Shown: one piece after another, positions 40,960 through 48,118 of the stretch
Layout: every line of letters starts with the position of its first letter
Numbering within the stretch: the stretch's first letter is position 1
DNA from: Tellurirhabdus bombi
GTDB lineage: Bacteria; Bacteroidota; Bacteroidia; Cytophagales; Spirosomataceae
NCBI RefSeq assembly: GCF_021484805.1
Contig: NZ_CP090557.1
Span: 2,430,001-2,494,000, forward strand
Length of the DNA stretch: 64,000 nucleotides
Direction: 5' to 3'
Made by a program: the position numbers and the translations under genes
Notes under the pieces: model-generated
The model's input: the letters and a program-made list of their open reading frames with translations, nothing else
Told to the model about the DNA's origin: nothing
The model's database searches: none

Positions 40960-42231
40960 GTGGATTTATTCGAGAAATTGCGCAACAACCTGGGTCCCAT
41001 CGGTTCTTATTCTCGGGAATTGAGAGGCCACCATTACTTTGCTTTTCCAAAATTGGAGGGAGAGCTTGGGCCGCACATGACATTCCGGGGCAATAAAGTC
41101 TTGAACTGGAGTTTGAATAATTACCTCGGTCTGGCTAACCATCCAGAAGTTCGGCAAGCCGATGCTGATGCCTCTGCTCAGTGGGGCTTGGCGTATCCGA
41201 TGGGCGCTCGGATGATGTCAGGAAATTCTGACCTGCATGAAGAATTGGAAAAGAGCCTGGCGGAATTTGTAGGCAAAGAAGATACCTTCCTGCTTAATTA
41301 TGGCTATCAGGGTGTTATGTCGGCTATCGAAGCCGTGGTCGATCACCGTGATGTAATTGTATACGATGCTGAGTGCCATGCCTGTCTAATCGACGGCATT
41401 CGTTTGCACAAAGCCAAAATGGGCGAATATTACAAGTTCAACCACAATGATATCGAAAGCCTGGAAAAAAACCTTCAGCGTGCAACCAAGAAAGCAGCCG
41501 AAAAAGGCGGCGGAATTCTGGTTGTTACGGAAGGCGTTTTCGGGATGTCGGGTAAAGTTGGCTGCCTGAAAGAGATTGTTGCTCTCAAAGAAAAATACGA
41601 GTTTAAATTGCTGGTGGACGACGCGCACGGCTTCGGAACAATGGGCCCGACGGGTGCCGGCGTAGGAGAGTTGCAGGGCTGCCAGGATGGCATTGATTTG
41701 TACTTCTCCACATTTGCCAAGTCAATGGCGGCAATTGGCGCGTTCATCGCCGGAGATCATGACATCATCATGTATCTGAAGTACAACATGCGCTCGCAGA
41801 CCTACGCGAAAGCCTTGCCGATGCCGTATGTAGTTGGCGCGATGAAGCGTCTGGAAATTATCAAAAACCAGCCTGAACTCCGCGAGAAACTCTGGGAAAA
41901 CGTGCGGGCACTGCAAGATGGCCTTCGTTCCCGTGGATTTAATATCGGTGATACGACTTCGCCCGTTACGCCGGTGCTGATGCAAAGCGAAGGTGGCGTA
42001 CCGGAAGTGTCTGCCCTGGTTCGGGACATGCGCGAAAACCACGGCATCTTCTGTTCTATTGTAGTTTATCCGGTGGTGCCTAAAGGCGTTGTGATGCTGC
42101 GGATCATCCCTACAGCGGCCCATTCGCTGGAGGACGTAGAATTTACCCTAAATGCATTTACGGAGGTAGCCCGCAAGCTTAGCGACGGTTATTACCGCCA
42201 AAGTGAGCTGGCTATAGCGCCAACGGTCTAA
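40960..42231 (+). CDS. Alpha-oxoamine synthase (serine palmitoyltransferase / cysteate acyltransferase-like)
   Basis: 423 residues from a GTG start. PLP fold-type I enzyme of the alpha-oxoamine synthase family. Seen are WSLNNYLGLANHPEVRQADA, GARMMSGNSDLHEELEKSLA, the quinonoid-stabilising HACLIDGIRLHKAKM, the aspartate DDAHGFGTMGPTGAG and the PLP lysine in STFAKSMAAIGAFI. The family condenses an amino acid with an acyl-CoA or acyl-ACP with loss of CO2 (glycine, serine, cysteate or alanine users). In Bacteroidota, sphingolipid (serine) and sulfonolipid/capnine (cysteate) synthesis are the likely options. It is not adjacent to other lipid genes. Family sure, substrate open. Confidence 0.88.
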   Translation: MDLFEKLRNNLGPIGSYSRELRGHHYFAFPKLEGELGPHMTFRGNKVLNWSLNNYLGLANHPEVRQADADASAQWGLAYPMGARMMSGNSDLHEELEKSLAEFVGKEDTFLLNYGYQGVMSAIEAVVDHRDVIVYDAECHACLIDGIRLHKAKMGEYYKFNHNDIESLEKNLQRATKKAAEKGGGILVVTEGVFGMSGKVGCLKEIVALKEKYEFKLLVDDAHGFGTMGPTGAGVGELQGCQDGIDLYFSTFAKSMAAIGAFIAGDHDIIMYLKYNMRSQTYAKALPMPYVVGAMKRLEIIKNQPELREKLWENVRALQDGLRSRGFNIGDTTSPVTPVLMQSEGGVPEVSALVRDMRENHGIFCSIVVYPVVPKGVVMLRIIPTAAHSLEDVEFTLNAFTEVARKLSDGYYRQSELAIAPTV

Positions 42232-42409
42232 ACGGGCCAAAACACGCGAAATTTGACCGTTAGCTAAGGAAAAACTTAGTTTTTGGATTTTTCCATTGTT
42301 TTTTTTACCTGATCTCTTGCGCTGTTTCATATAATATGTATATTTCGCCAAAAACGCCTTTTCTGGCCGTTTTAAGCACTTTTTACACCTTTTAACCATA
42401 CATATTGTT

Positions 42410-42595
42410 ATGGCACGTTTTGATGACATCAAGAATCTGGTAATGTCGCTGGAAGCCGATTTTGAGAAATTTTATGAAAAAGGCAACCAGGCTGCGGGTA
42501 CTCGCGTACGTAAGGGGATGCAGGATCTGAAAACACTCGCACAGGACATTCGTGCAGAAGTTCAGGATAAAAAGAACTCTGAAGGTGGCGAATAG
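42410..42595 (+). CDS. Histone H1-like protein (Hc1 family, short)
   Basis: 61 residues, MARFDDIKNLVMSLEADFEK followed by FYEKGNQAAGTRVRKGMQDL, typical of the small Bacteroidota histone H1-like (Hc1 N-terminal) proteins. The protein is a helical hairpin that binds DNA. The lysine/alanine-rich tail present in chlamydial Hc1 is absent. It is monocistronic, with an AT-rich upstream region (about 42300-42400) and a perfectly palindromic terminator just after it. Confidence 0.93.
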   Translation: MARFDDIKNLVMSLEADFEKFYEKGNQAAGTRVRKGMQDLKTLAQDIRAEVQDKKNSEGGE

Positions 42596-42614
42596 GAGCT
42601 AGCCGTACCCAGCT

Positions 42615-42652
42615 AATAAAGAAGCCTGGCTCTAGAGCCAGGCTTCTTTATT
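42615..42652. terminator. Perfect 38-bp palindromic bidirectional terminator
   Basis: Positions 42615-42652 are an uninterrupted perfect palindrome centred at 42633/42634, with A-rich left and T-rich right edges. It serves the histone-like gene (+, stop 42595) and the MaoC gene (-), whose stop codon begins at the palindrome's last base. Confidence 0.92.
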
Positions 42653-43071
42653 TAAACAACTTTTTCCCGGTGCATGAGCGTGGCAACACCGCGCGTGGTA
42701 ACCTTACCAGTCTGGACGTCTTTTATCTCGCCCAACACCTCAGCTATGTGCTTGTCTGGATTAAAAGTGATTACGGTAAAAATGGCTTCGTAGTCCGTAT
42801 CCACCACCATGGGCCGCAAAAATTCTAATGTCTGTTTAAGGTATACCGAACCCGATCCTGGAAACTCGGTGCCCAGCACTTTTGTAAAAATACTGGCTCC
42901 CAACATGCCGTGAATAATCGGGCGCTTGAAAGGAGTTTGGGCCGCGAATTCGGCGTCCAGGTGGAGCGGGTTATTGTCACCAGTAACTCGCGCAAATTCT
43001 TCTACGTCAGTTTGTGAGAAACGAAATTGATGTTTATGAACGGCATTTAGCTCAAAAGTGGGCATATCCAT
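42652..43071 (-). CDS. MaoC-family hydratase (hot-dog fold)
   Basis: 139 residues. The (R)-specific enoyl-CoA hydratase signature is present: FSQTDVEEFARVTGDNNPLH, with catalytic Asp and His, followed by FKRPIIHGMLGASIFTKVLG. The single hot-dog domain probably dimerises and hydrates trans-2-enoyl-CoA or a related acyl thioester. It has its own promoter and a terminator shared with the histone-like gene. No polyhydroxyalkanoate or beta-oxidation genes adjoin it. Confidence 0.92.
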   Translation of the reverse strand: MDMPTFELNAVHKHQFRFSQTDVEEFARVTGDNNPLHLDAEFAAQTPFKRPIIHGMLGASIFTKVLGTEFPGSGSVYLKQTLEFLRPMVVDTDYEAIFTVITFNPDKHIAEVLGEIKDVQTGKVTTRGVATLMHREKVV

Positions 43072-43093
43072 TGATTTAAATGAGTTTAATCGA

Positions 43094-43125
43094 CAAAGCT
43101 AGTGTCTTATAAATCCCCGGCCAAA
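43094..43125 (-). promoter_or_regulatory. Bacteroidota-type promoter for the MaoC gene
   Basis: On the minus strand TAGCTTTG (43101-43094) is preceded by TTTG (43125-43122) at 20 bases. The expected leader to the ATG at 43071 is about 17 nt. Confidence 0.7.
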
Positions 43126-43168
43126 ACCATTCGCTTTGTTTATCGCTAATATATCGGTTGATTTCCCG

Positions 43169-43176
43169 TACTTTTG
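43169..43176 (+). promoter_or_regulatory. Possible -7 element for the acyltransferase gene
   Basis: TACTTTTG fits TAnnTTTG, 59 bases upstream of the start; no well-placed -33 element. Confidence 0.4.
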
Positions 43177-43234
43177 GGCCCCGGAAGGTGGTTTTCAATG
43201 AGGCGGAGCAAAACGAGATAATTGTTTTGCTCGT

Positions 43235-44461
43235 ATGTATTCTATGCTCAAAAGACTGTTTTTTATTGATACTGAGTCGGCACCCCGCGTATTTGGACTG
43301 GATGTTCTGCGCGCGCTGGCTATTATTATTGTGGTTGACGCCCACGGATCCGTCGCATTTAAACAATATTACCAGGGGAGCTTTTTCAGGGCGTTTATTC
43401 CAGATGGCGTCGAATTGTTTTTTGTACTGAGCGGCTTTCTGATTGGTGGTATTTTAATTAAATCCTACGAAAAGTCAGCGGATTGGTCTTTCGCAAACAT
43501 CCGTAACTTCTGGACACGGCGCTGGTTCCGCACTTTACCTAACTACTACCTCATTCTCGGCGCTATAGTTATAGCTAACCTGATTGCCCTTAAGTTAAGT
43601 ACCGGGGCTTTTTCGTCACCGCTTCGCAATGTATTGCCTCCCTACTTTGTCTTCCTGCAAAATTTTACGCATCCAACCCCTGGTTTCTTCGCTGAGTCCT
43701 GGAGTCTGGCCATTGAGGAGTGGGCTTATTTGTTGCTTCCAACTGCGCTCTGGGCTTTCCACCGATTTCTCAATGGGCGCTTGTCCAAGCAACAGATTTT
43801 ATTCGGCCTGATTCTTACTTTTCTGGTGCTGGCCAACGGAATTCGGCTTTACCGGGCGATTATTATTCCAAAGGAACTGGGCGAACAGGAGGTGCGCAAC
43901 ATTGTTCTGTTTCGGCTTGATGCGATTGTGTATGGAGTTCTAGGCGCTTACGTAAAGCACTACCACGCTGCATTTTGGAAAAACCGAACGGTGGCCAAAA
44001 TTCTTTTTTGGTTAGGTCTTGGGATTATTGCCTTTCTTTCACTTTCGGCTTCAATCTGGTCGTTGACGTTTTATTACAATCATGGGCTTTTGGGCAACTA
44101 TGCGTTTTATAAGCATTCGTTTTTTACGACTTTCATGGGGCTAAGCATGGTCATGATATTGCCATTGATGGACGGAATTCGCACGGGCCGGGGCTGGATT
44201 GCCCGGGCGGTAACGCATATCAGCCTGATTTCTTACTCCATGTACTTGCTGAATCTATCGCTCATCATGAATTTTATCATCGATCCTATTCCAACTTCTT
44301 CCGAGTCGATAGGGTGGGCCAAATATGCTCTTTTCTGGGTATTGGTCATTGGAGCTTCTACGCTGCTGTATAAATTCTATGAGCGCCCCATGACTGATTT
44401 GCGCGACCGCGTTTCAAAAAAAGAACCCAAGTTATTAAATCCAGAGCGGGTTAACGGCTAA
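43235..44461 (+). CDS. Acyltransferase 3 family membrane protein
   Basis: 408 residues with about ten hydrophobic helices. Family landmarks are FGLDVLRALAIIIVVDAHGS near the N-terminus with the conserved His, the Arg-rich loop NFWTRRWFRTLPNYY, and ESWSLAIEEWAYLLLPTAL. The family (OafA-like) moves acetyl or other acyl groups from the cytoplasm to cell-surface sugars. A start at the Met three codons later (43244) is equally possible. No polysaccharide cluster surrounds it. It is convergent with the DUF4440 gene with only 3 bases between stops. Confidence 0.9.
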   Translation: MYSMLKRLFFIDTESAPRVFGLDVLRALAIIIVVDAHGSVAFKQYYQGSFFRAFIPDGVELFFVLSGFLIGGILIKSYEKSADWSFANIRNFWTRRWFRTLPNYYLILGAIVIANLIALKLSTGAFSSPLRNVLPPYFVFLQNFTHPTPGFFAESWSLAIEEWAYLLLPTALWAFHRFLNGRLSKQQILFGLILTFLVLANGIRLYRAIIIPKELGEQEVRNIVLFRLDAIVYGVLGAYVKHYHAAFWKNRTVAKILFWLGLGIIAFLSLSASIWSLTFYYNHGLLGNYAFYKHSFFTTFMGLSMVMILPLMDGIRTGRGWIARAVTHISLISYSMYLLNLSLIMNFIIDPIPTSSESIGWAKYALFWVLVIGASTLLYKFYERPMTDLRDRVSKKEPKLLNPERVNG

Positions 44462-44464
44462 GCC

Positions 44465-44902
44465 TTAGCTAGAGTGATCGCTGACAATTACCCAGCGGCC
44501 ATTTATTTTTTGCCACAAGAGCGTATACGAGCCTCCCGCGTCGCCAACCTGGGGGCGGGTGAGGTGCCAGCGCCCAATTACATAAGCTACATTTTTGGCC
44601 GGGAAGGTCACTTTAACGATATCGAATTTCAACGTTCCCATGGATGGCCGGTCGGGGTAGCGCTTCTTGTAACTGTTGAGGGTTGCCTGGTAGCCGTATG
44701 TAACGCCTACCTTGCCAACAAAGGTCAATGAATCCGACTTCCAGTACCCATTCATAAAAGCATCCACGTTGCCCGCATTCCAATCCGAAACCTGCCGATC
44801 CAGAATGGCTAAAATCGCCCGCCGATCCTGCCCAGACTGGGCTTTGGCATTTGCAAGCGGAAGAAGTACCCAAAAAAGCAGCAAGAAGCGAAGAGTATTC
44901 AT
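44465..44902 (-). CDS. Exported SnoaL/DUF4440-like NTF2-fold protein
   Basis: 145 residues from MNTLRFLLLFWVLLPLANA, a signal peptide ending at AKA-Q. The mature part is one NTF2-like domain: ILAILDRQVSDWNAGNVDAF, MNGYWKSDSLTFVGKVGVTY, NSYKKRYPDRP and GGSYTLLWQKINGRWVIVSD. This follows the DUF4440/ketosteroid-isomerase-like pattern. Members may be enzymes or small-ligand binders; function unknown. The upstream Met (44959) would place 19 unrelated residues before the signal. Confidence 0.87.
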   Translation of the reverse strand: MNTLRFLLLFWVLLPLANAKAQSGQDRRAILAILDRQVSDWNAGNVDAFMNGYWKSDSLTFVGKVGVTYGYQATLNSYKKRYPDRPSMGTLKFDIVKVTFPAKNVAYVIGRWHLTRPQVGDAGGSYTLLWQKINGRWVIVSDHSS

Positions 44903-44988
44903 TATTATCACGAAATTTGGAATGTTGAAGAGATGACCCACAAGTAACAGCTTTAACACTAAACTTCAAATGGTAATCAGGTAGGCCG

Positions 44989-45102
44989 ATGAAACGAATT
45001 CGTGAATTTTACAAAGAATACAAACCATACATATTCTCCGATGGGTGGTATTACGTCTTTATTGTTATTTTCATCGTTCTGCTCTTTGTCTTTTTTTCCT
45101 GA
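44989..45102 (+). CDS. 37-residue single-pass membrane micro-protein
   Basis: A short reading frame starting MKRIREFYKEYKPYIF, then SDGWYY and a strongly hydrophobic Phe/Val/Ile helix (VFIVIFIVLLFVFFS) to the stop. A positively charged N-terminus followed by one helix suggests an inner-membrane peptide. The stop TGA is two bases before the GTG start of the lipid kinase gene, so translation is likely coupled by re-initiation. Evidence for coding is the codon-level sense, start context and tight junction; it is short, so chance cannot be ruled out. Confidence 0.6.
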   Translation: MKRIREFYKEYKPYIFSDGWYYVFIVIFIVLLFVFFS

Positions 45103-45104
45103 TT

Positions 45105-45980
45105 GTGGCGCGCACCGACCTACTCATACTGGTAAATCCTCTTTCAGGAACAGCTTCCATTGGAGCTAAAAAACAGCTGATTGATTACGCGATCAAGCAG
45201 GCTAAAGAAGCGGGTTTTACGCCGGAAGCTGTGCTAACGGAGCGAGCAGGCCATGCAACGGAGCTGTCCAGGAGCGCCGTGCAGGCGGGGATGAGTCGTG
45301 TCCTGGCTATCGGAGGCGACGGAACGATTAATGAAACGGCCTCGGCACTTCTTCACCGCCCGACTGCCCTGGGTATTGTGCCGCTTGGCTCAGGAAACGG
45401 ATTAGCGCGGCACCTGGGTGTCCCTTTGCAACCCCGGCAGGCAATTCAACGCGCGGTGAATGGAAAGCCCGTACTAATTGACAGCGGCCTGCTAAACGAG
45501 CATACCTTCTTCTGTGCCGCAGGAACCGGCTTTGAAGCGCACGTTGCCCATTTGTTTGCCAAACAGCCAATACGAGGGCTAATGAGCTACCTGCGCGTGG
45601 CTTACGGCGCTTTCTGGCGATACCAACCCGAGCGGTATTGGATCAATGGAGAAGAGCAAACCCTATTTTCATTGACGGTGGCCAACGCAGGTCAATTTGG
45701 CAATAACGCCTGGATTGCGCCCAAAGCCAACATTGCCGACGGCTGGCTGGATCTCTGCCAGTTGAAACCTTTTCCGAAGCAGGTGATTGGAAAGCTAGCC
45801 TGGCGTTTGTTCAACAAAACACTAGACCAGTCGCCTCATGTAGTGACGAATCGTTTTCAGACCCTAACCATAAAAGGGGAAAAACCGTTATCGATTCATA
45901 TCGATGGGGAGCCGATAGAATTAAAGACGGATAGCATAAGCGTAAAAGTTGTTCCGTCAAGTCTGCTGGTTATTCTTTAA
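45105..45980 (+). CDS. Diacylglycerol/lipid kinase family protein (YegS/BmrU-like)
   Basis: 291 residues from a GTG at 45105 (MARTDLLILVNPLSGTASIG after the start). The catalytic-domain signature GGDGTINETASAL and the nucleotide loop IVPLGSGNGLARHLGVP mark the DAGK-catalytic family, followed by the beta-sandwich C-terminal domain (NAGQFGNNAWIAPKANIADG). It probably phosphorylates a membrane lipid. An ATG at 45045 would add 20 residues overlapping the micro-protein in another frame. The GTG 2 bases after that peptide's stop is more natural. SUI1 gene follows after 20 bases. Confidence 0.9.
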   Translation: MARTDLLILVNPLSGTASIGAKKQLIDYAIKQAKEAGFTPEAVLTERAGHATELSRSAVQAGMSRVLAIGGDGTINETASALLHRPTALGIVPLGSGNGLARHLGVPLQPRQAIQRAVNGKPVLIDSGLLNEHTFFCAAGTGFEAHVAHLFAKQPIRGLMSYLRVAYGAFWRYQPERYWINGEEQTLFSLTVANAGQFGNNAWIAPKANIADGWLDLCQLKPFPKQVIGKLAWRLFNKTLDQSPHVVTNRFQTLTIKGEKPLSIHIDGEPIELKTDSISVKVVPSSLLVIL

Positions 45981-46000
45981 GCTAGATTTAAAAATTAACG

Positions 46001-46336
46001 ATGAGCAAGAAAAACCGTACGGGTGTTGTCTACTCAACAAACCCCGATTTTCAATACAATTCGGACGAAGAACCTCAGTCCGAAACCTTACCACCTGCCC
46101 AGCAAAACCTGAAAATCTGGCTTGATCGCAAAGGGGGCGGGAAAGTCGTAACGGCTGTTCAGGGATTTGTAGGCACAGAAGCCGATTTATCTGATTTAGG
46201 AAAGAGTCTGAAAAACGCCTGCGGAACGGGCGGCTCCGCGAAGGAAGGGGAGATTTTGATTCAGGGTGACCACCGCGATAAAGTGCTGGCCTGGCTAACT
46301 GGAAAGGGCTACAAAGCGAAGAAAGCAGGTGGGTAA
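46001..46336 (+). CDS. SUI1/eIF1-like translation factor (YciH family)
   Basis: 111 residues. A polar N-terminal extension precedes the SUI1 domain (about 40-108): [20 protein letters not shown], then [38 protein letters not shown] and GYKAKKAGG. The GTGGS motif is the family hallmark. Bacterial YciH proteins bind the small ribosomal subunit and may affect start-codon fidelity. It lies 20 bases after the lipid kinase and ends at a bidirectional terminator. Confidence 0.94.
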   Translation: MSKKNRTGVVYSTNPDFQYNSDEEPQSETLPPAQQNLKIWLDRKGGGKVVTAVQGFVGTEADLSDLGKSLKNACGTGGSAKEGEILIQGDHRDKVLAWLTGKGYKAKKAGG

Positions 46337-46343
46337 ATATAAC

Positions 46344-46374
46344 GGAAAAAGGAGCCTGACTAGCTCCTTTTTCC
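46344..46374. terminator. Bidirectional terminator between SUI1 and the peptide transporter
   Basis: Perfect 12-base arms 46344-46355 and 46363-46374 with a 7-base loop and a five-base A/T run within each arm, between two convergent stops. Confidence 0.88.
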
Positions 46375-46384
46375 ATTTTGAAAA

Positions 46385-47899
46385 CTATTCAATACCGCCC
46401 ATCCATTTTTTAATGGGTTTGGCCAGTACGATAAACAATACACCGGTAATCAGTGCAAACTTAACGACGTTCATGAAGAGGTCAGGCATTTGCTGTACGT
46501 TTTCGGCGTCGAAACCACCGGCAAAAAGTCCTGCAATCAGGTTGCCAAAGGAAGCCGCAACAAACCAGATACCCATTAATTGGCTTAGGTACTGTTTAGG
46601 GGCCAGTTTCGTGTAAACGCTTAGACCAACCGGGCTTAAACATAACTCGCCGAGTGTATGAAGCATGTACGTGAAGATCAGGTAACCGCCCGAAACCTTG
46701 GCAACTTCCGGTAAACTTCCCACGACCACATTGGCAGCAAAAACCATAATCAGGAAGCCTAAGCCCATCAGAATAATCCCGATTCCAAATTTGATCGGTG
46801 TAGCGGGGTTTAGGTTACGTTTAGCCAGAAAAATCCAGAGTGAAGCCAAAGGTGCGGCAAAAATCAGGATGTAGGCTGGATTAAAATTTTGAAACCAGCC
46901 CGCCGGAATGACCCAACCGCCCAAATCACGTTGGGTGTAACGGTCAGCAAAAATGGTCAACGATGATCCTGCCTGTTCAAAACCTGACCAGAATAAAGCC
47001 GCTCCCAGGAAGAAAATCATCAATACCCCGACGCGTTTTTTCTCAACCGTCGTCAGGCCGCCCGCTACGAGAATATTGACGAAATAAATCACCGTAATAG
47101 CAGGAATAATAATCCCCATTGCCTGGGCAATGCCGGTAGCCGTTGACAAATTAATGGTCCCGGTAAAGCTCAGAAACGCGATAAACGCTATGGTGATAAC
47201 GATTAATGCCAGACTAAGTTTTTGGTTACTAGGGGGTTGGTTTTCAGTGGCTACTTTCTCCTTGGCCTTGGGATACATGCCTTTGTCTTGTAAGTATTTA
47301 GGGCCGAGCGTGCGGTAGGCAACCAAACCCAAAAACATGGCTATTGCTGCAGCGCCAAAGCCTGTGTGCCAGCTCACTTTCTCGCCTAGATAGCTAACAA
47401 CAAACTGTCCTAGGAAGGAGCCCATGTTAATACCCATGTAAAAAATAGAAAACGCGGCATCCCGCCGAGCGCCCCCTTCCGGGTATAATTCACTGACAAT
47501 CGAGCTGATGTTGGGTTTCAAAAGTCCGGTTCCCAGCGCGACAAGGGCCAGACCCGAGAAAAAGATGCCCTGCCCCGCCGGGATAGCCAGTACTATATGG
47601 CCAAGCATGATTGTAATTCCACCGTACCAGATCGCTTTTCGTTGACCTAGAATATTGTCAGCCAGCCAGCCGCCAGGGAGCGAAAGCAAGTATACCGAAG
47701 ACACATATAAGCCATAAATGGCGCCACTTTCCGACTCGGAGAGTCCCATGCCGCCGCGTACCTTGTCCAGCAGAAATAAAATCAGAATGGCCCGCATTCC
47801 GTAGTAACTGAATCGTTCCCACATTTCGGTGAAAAAGAGAACATAAAGTCCCGGTGGGTGCCCAGATGAAGAAGCGGGGTTCGAAGTAGTTGTTTCCAT
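46385..47899 (-). CDS. Proton-dependent oligopeptide transporter (POT/PTR2 family)
   Basis: 504 residues, about 14 hydrophobic helices. N-terminal signature FFTEMWERFSYYGMRAILIL contains the ExxER-type motif, and GGWLADNILGQRKAIWYGG and FSIFYMGINMGSFLGQFVVSY are typical PTR2 motifs. The segment SPVGLSVYTKLAPKQYLSQL lies in the C-terminal half. It imports di- and tripeptides with protons. It stands alone, divergent from pckA. Confidence 0.95.
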   Translation of the reverse strand: METTTSNPASSSGHPPGLYVLFFTEMWERFSYYGMRAILILFLLDKVRGGMGLSESESGAIYGLYVSSVYLLSLPGGWLADNILGQRKAIWYGGITIMLGHIVLAIPAGQGIFFSGLALVALGTGLLKPNISSIVSELYPEGGARRDAAFSIFYMGINMGSFLGQFVVSYLGEKVSWHTGFGAAAIAMFLGLVAYRTLGPKYLQDKGMYPKAKEKVATENQPPSNQKLSLALIVITIAFIAFLSFTGTINLSTATGIAQAMGIIIPAITVIYFVNILVAGGLTTVEKKRVGVLMIFFLGAALFWSGFEQAGSSLTIFADRYTQRDLGGWVIPAGWFQNFNPAYILIFAAPLASLWIFLAKRNLNPATPIKFGIGIILMGLGFLIMVFAANVVVGSLPEVAKVSGGYLIFTYMLHTLGELCLSPVGLSVYTKLAPKQYLSQLMGIWFVAASFGNLIAGLFAGGFDAENVQQMPDLFMNVVKFALITGVLFIVLAKPIKKWMGGIE

Positions 47900-48118
47900 T
47901 CAGATGATTTAGTTGCTGAATTTATTTTAACAATAGAAAATTTGGTTAAGAACGATAAACGTGTTTGTAAAGATACAAATCCAGTTCATTAAGTTAAAAG
48001 CCAGGAACGGATGTGCCGGAAATGAGGCAAGAGGGAGCCATTCAGGACGCTGGCGATTGATCTCTTAATCCAAAAGCGGTTTCATTTAGTTTATAAAAAT
48101 AAACAGATAGAAACCAGC

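Noticed and set aside
45045-45104. Upstream ATG start for the lipid kinase
   Set aside because: Adds 20 hydrophobic/Cys-rich residues in another frame over the micro-protein; the GTG at 45105 matches the family N-terminus.
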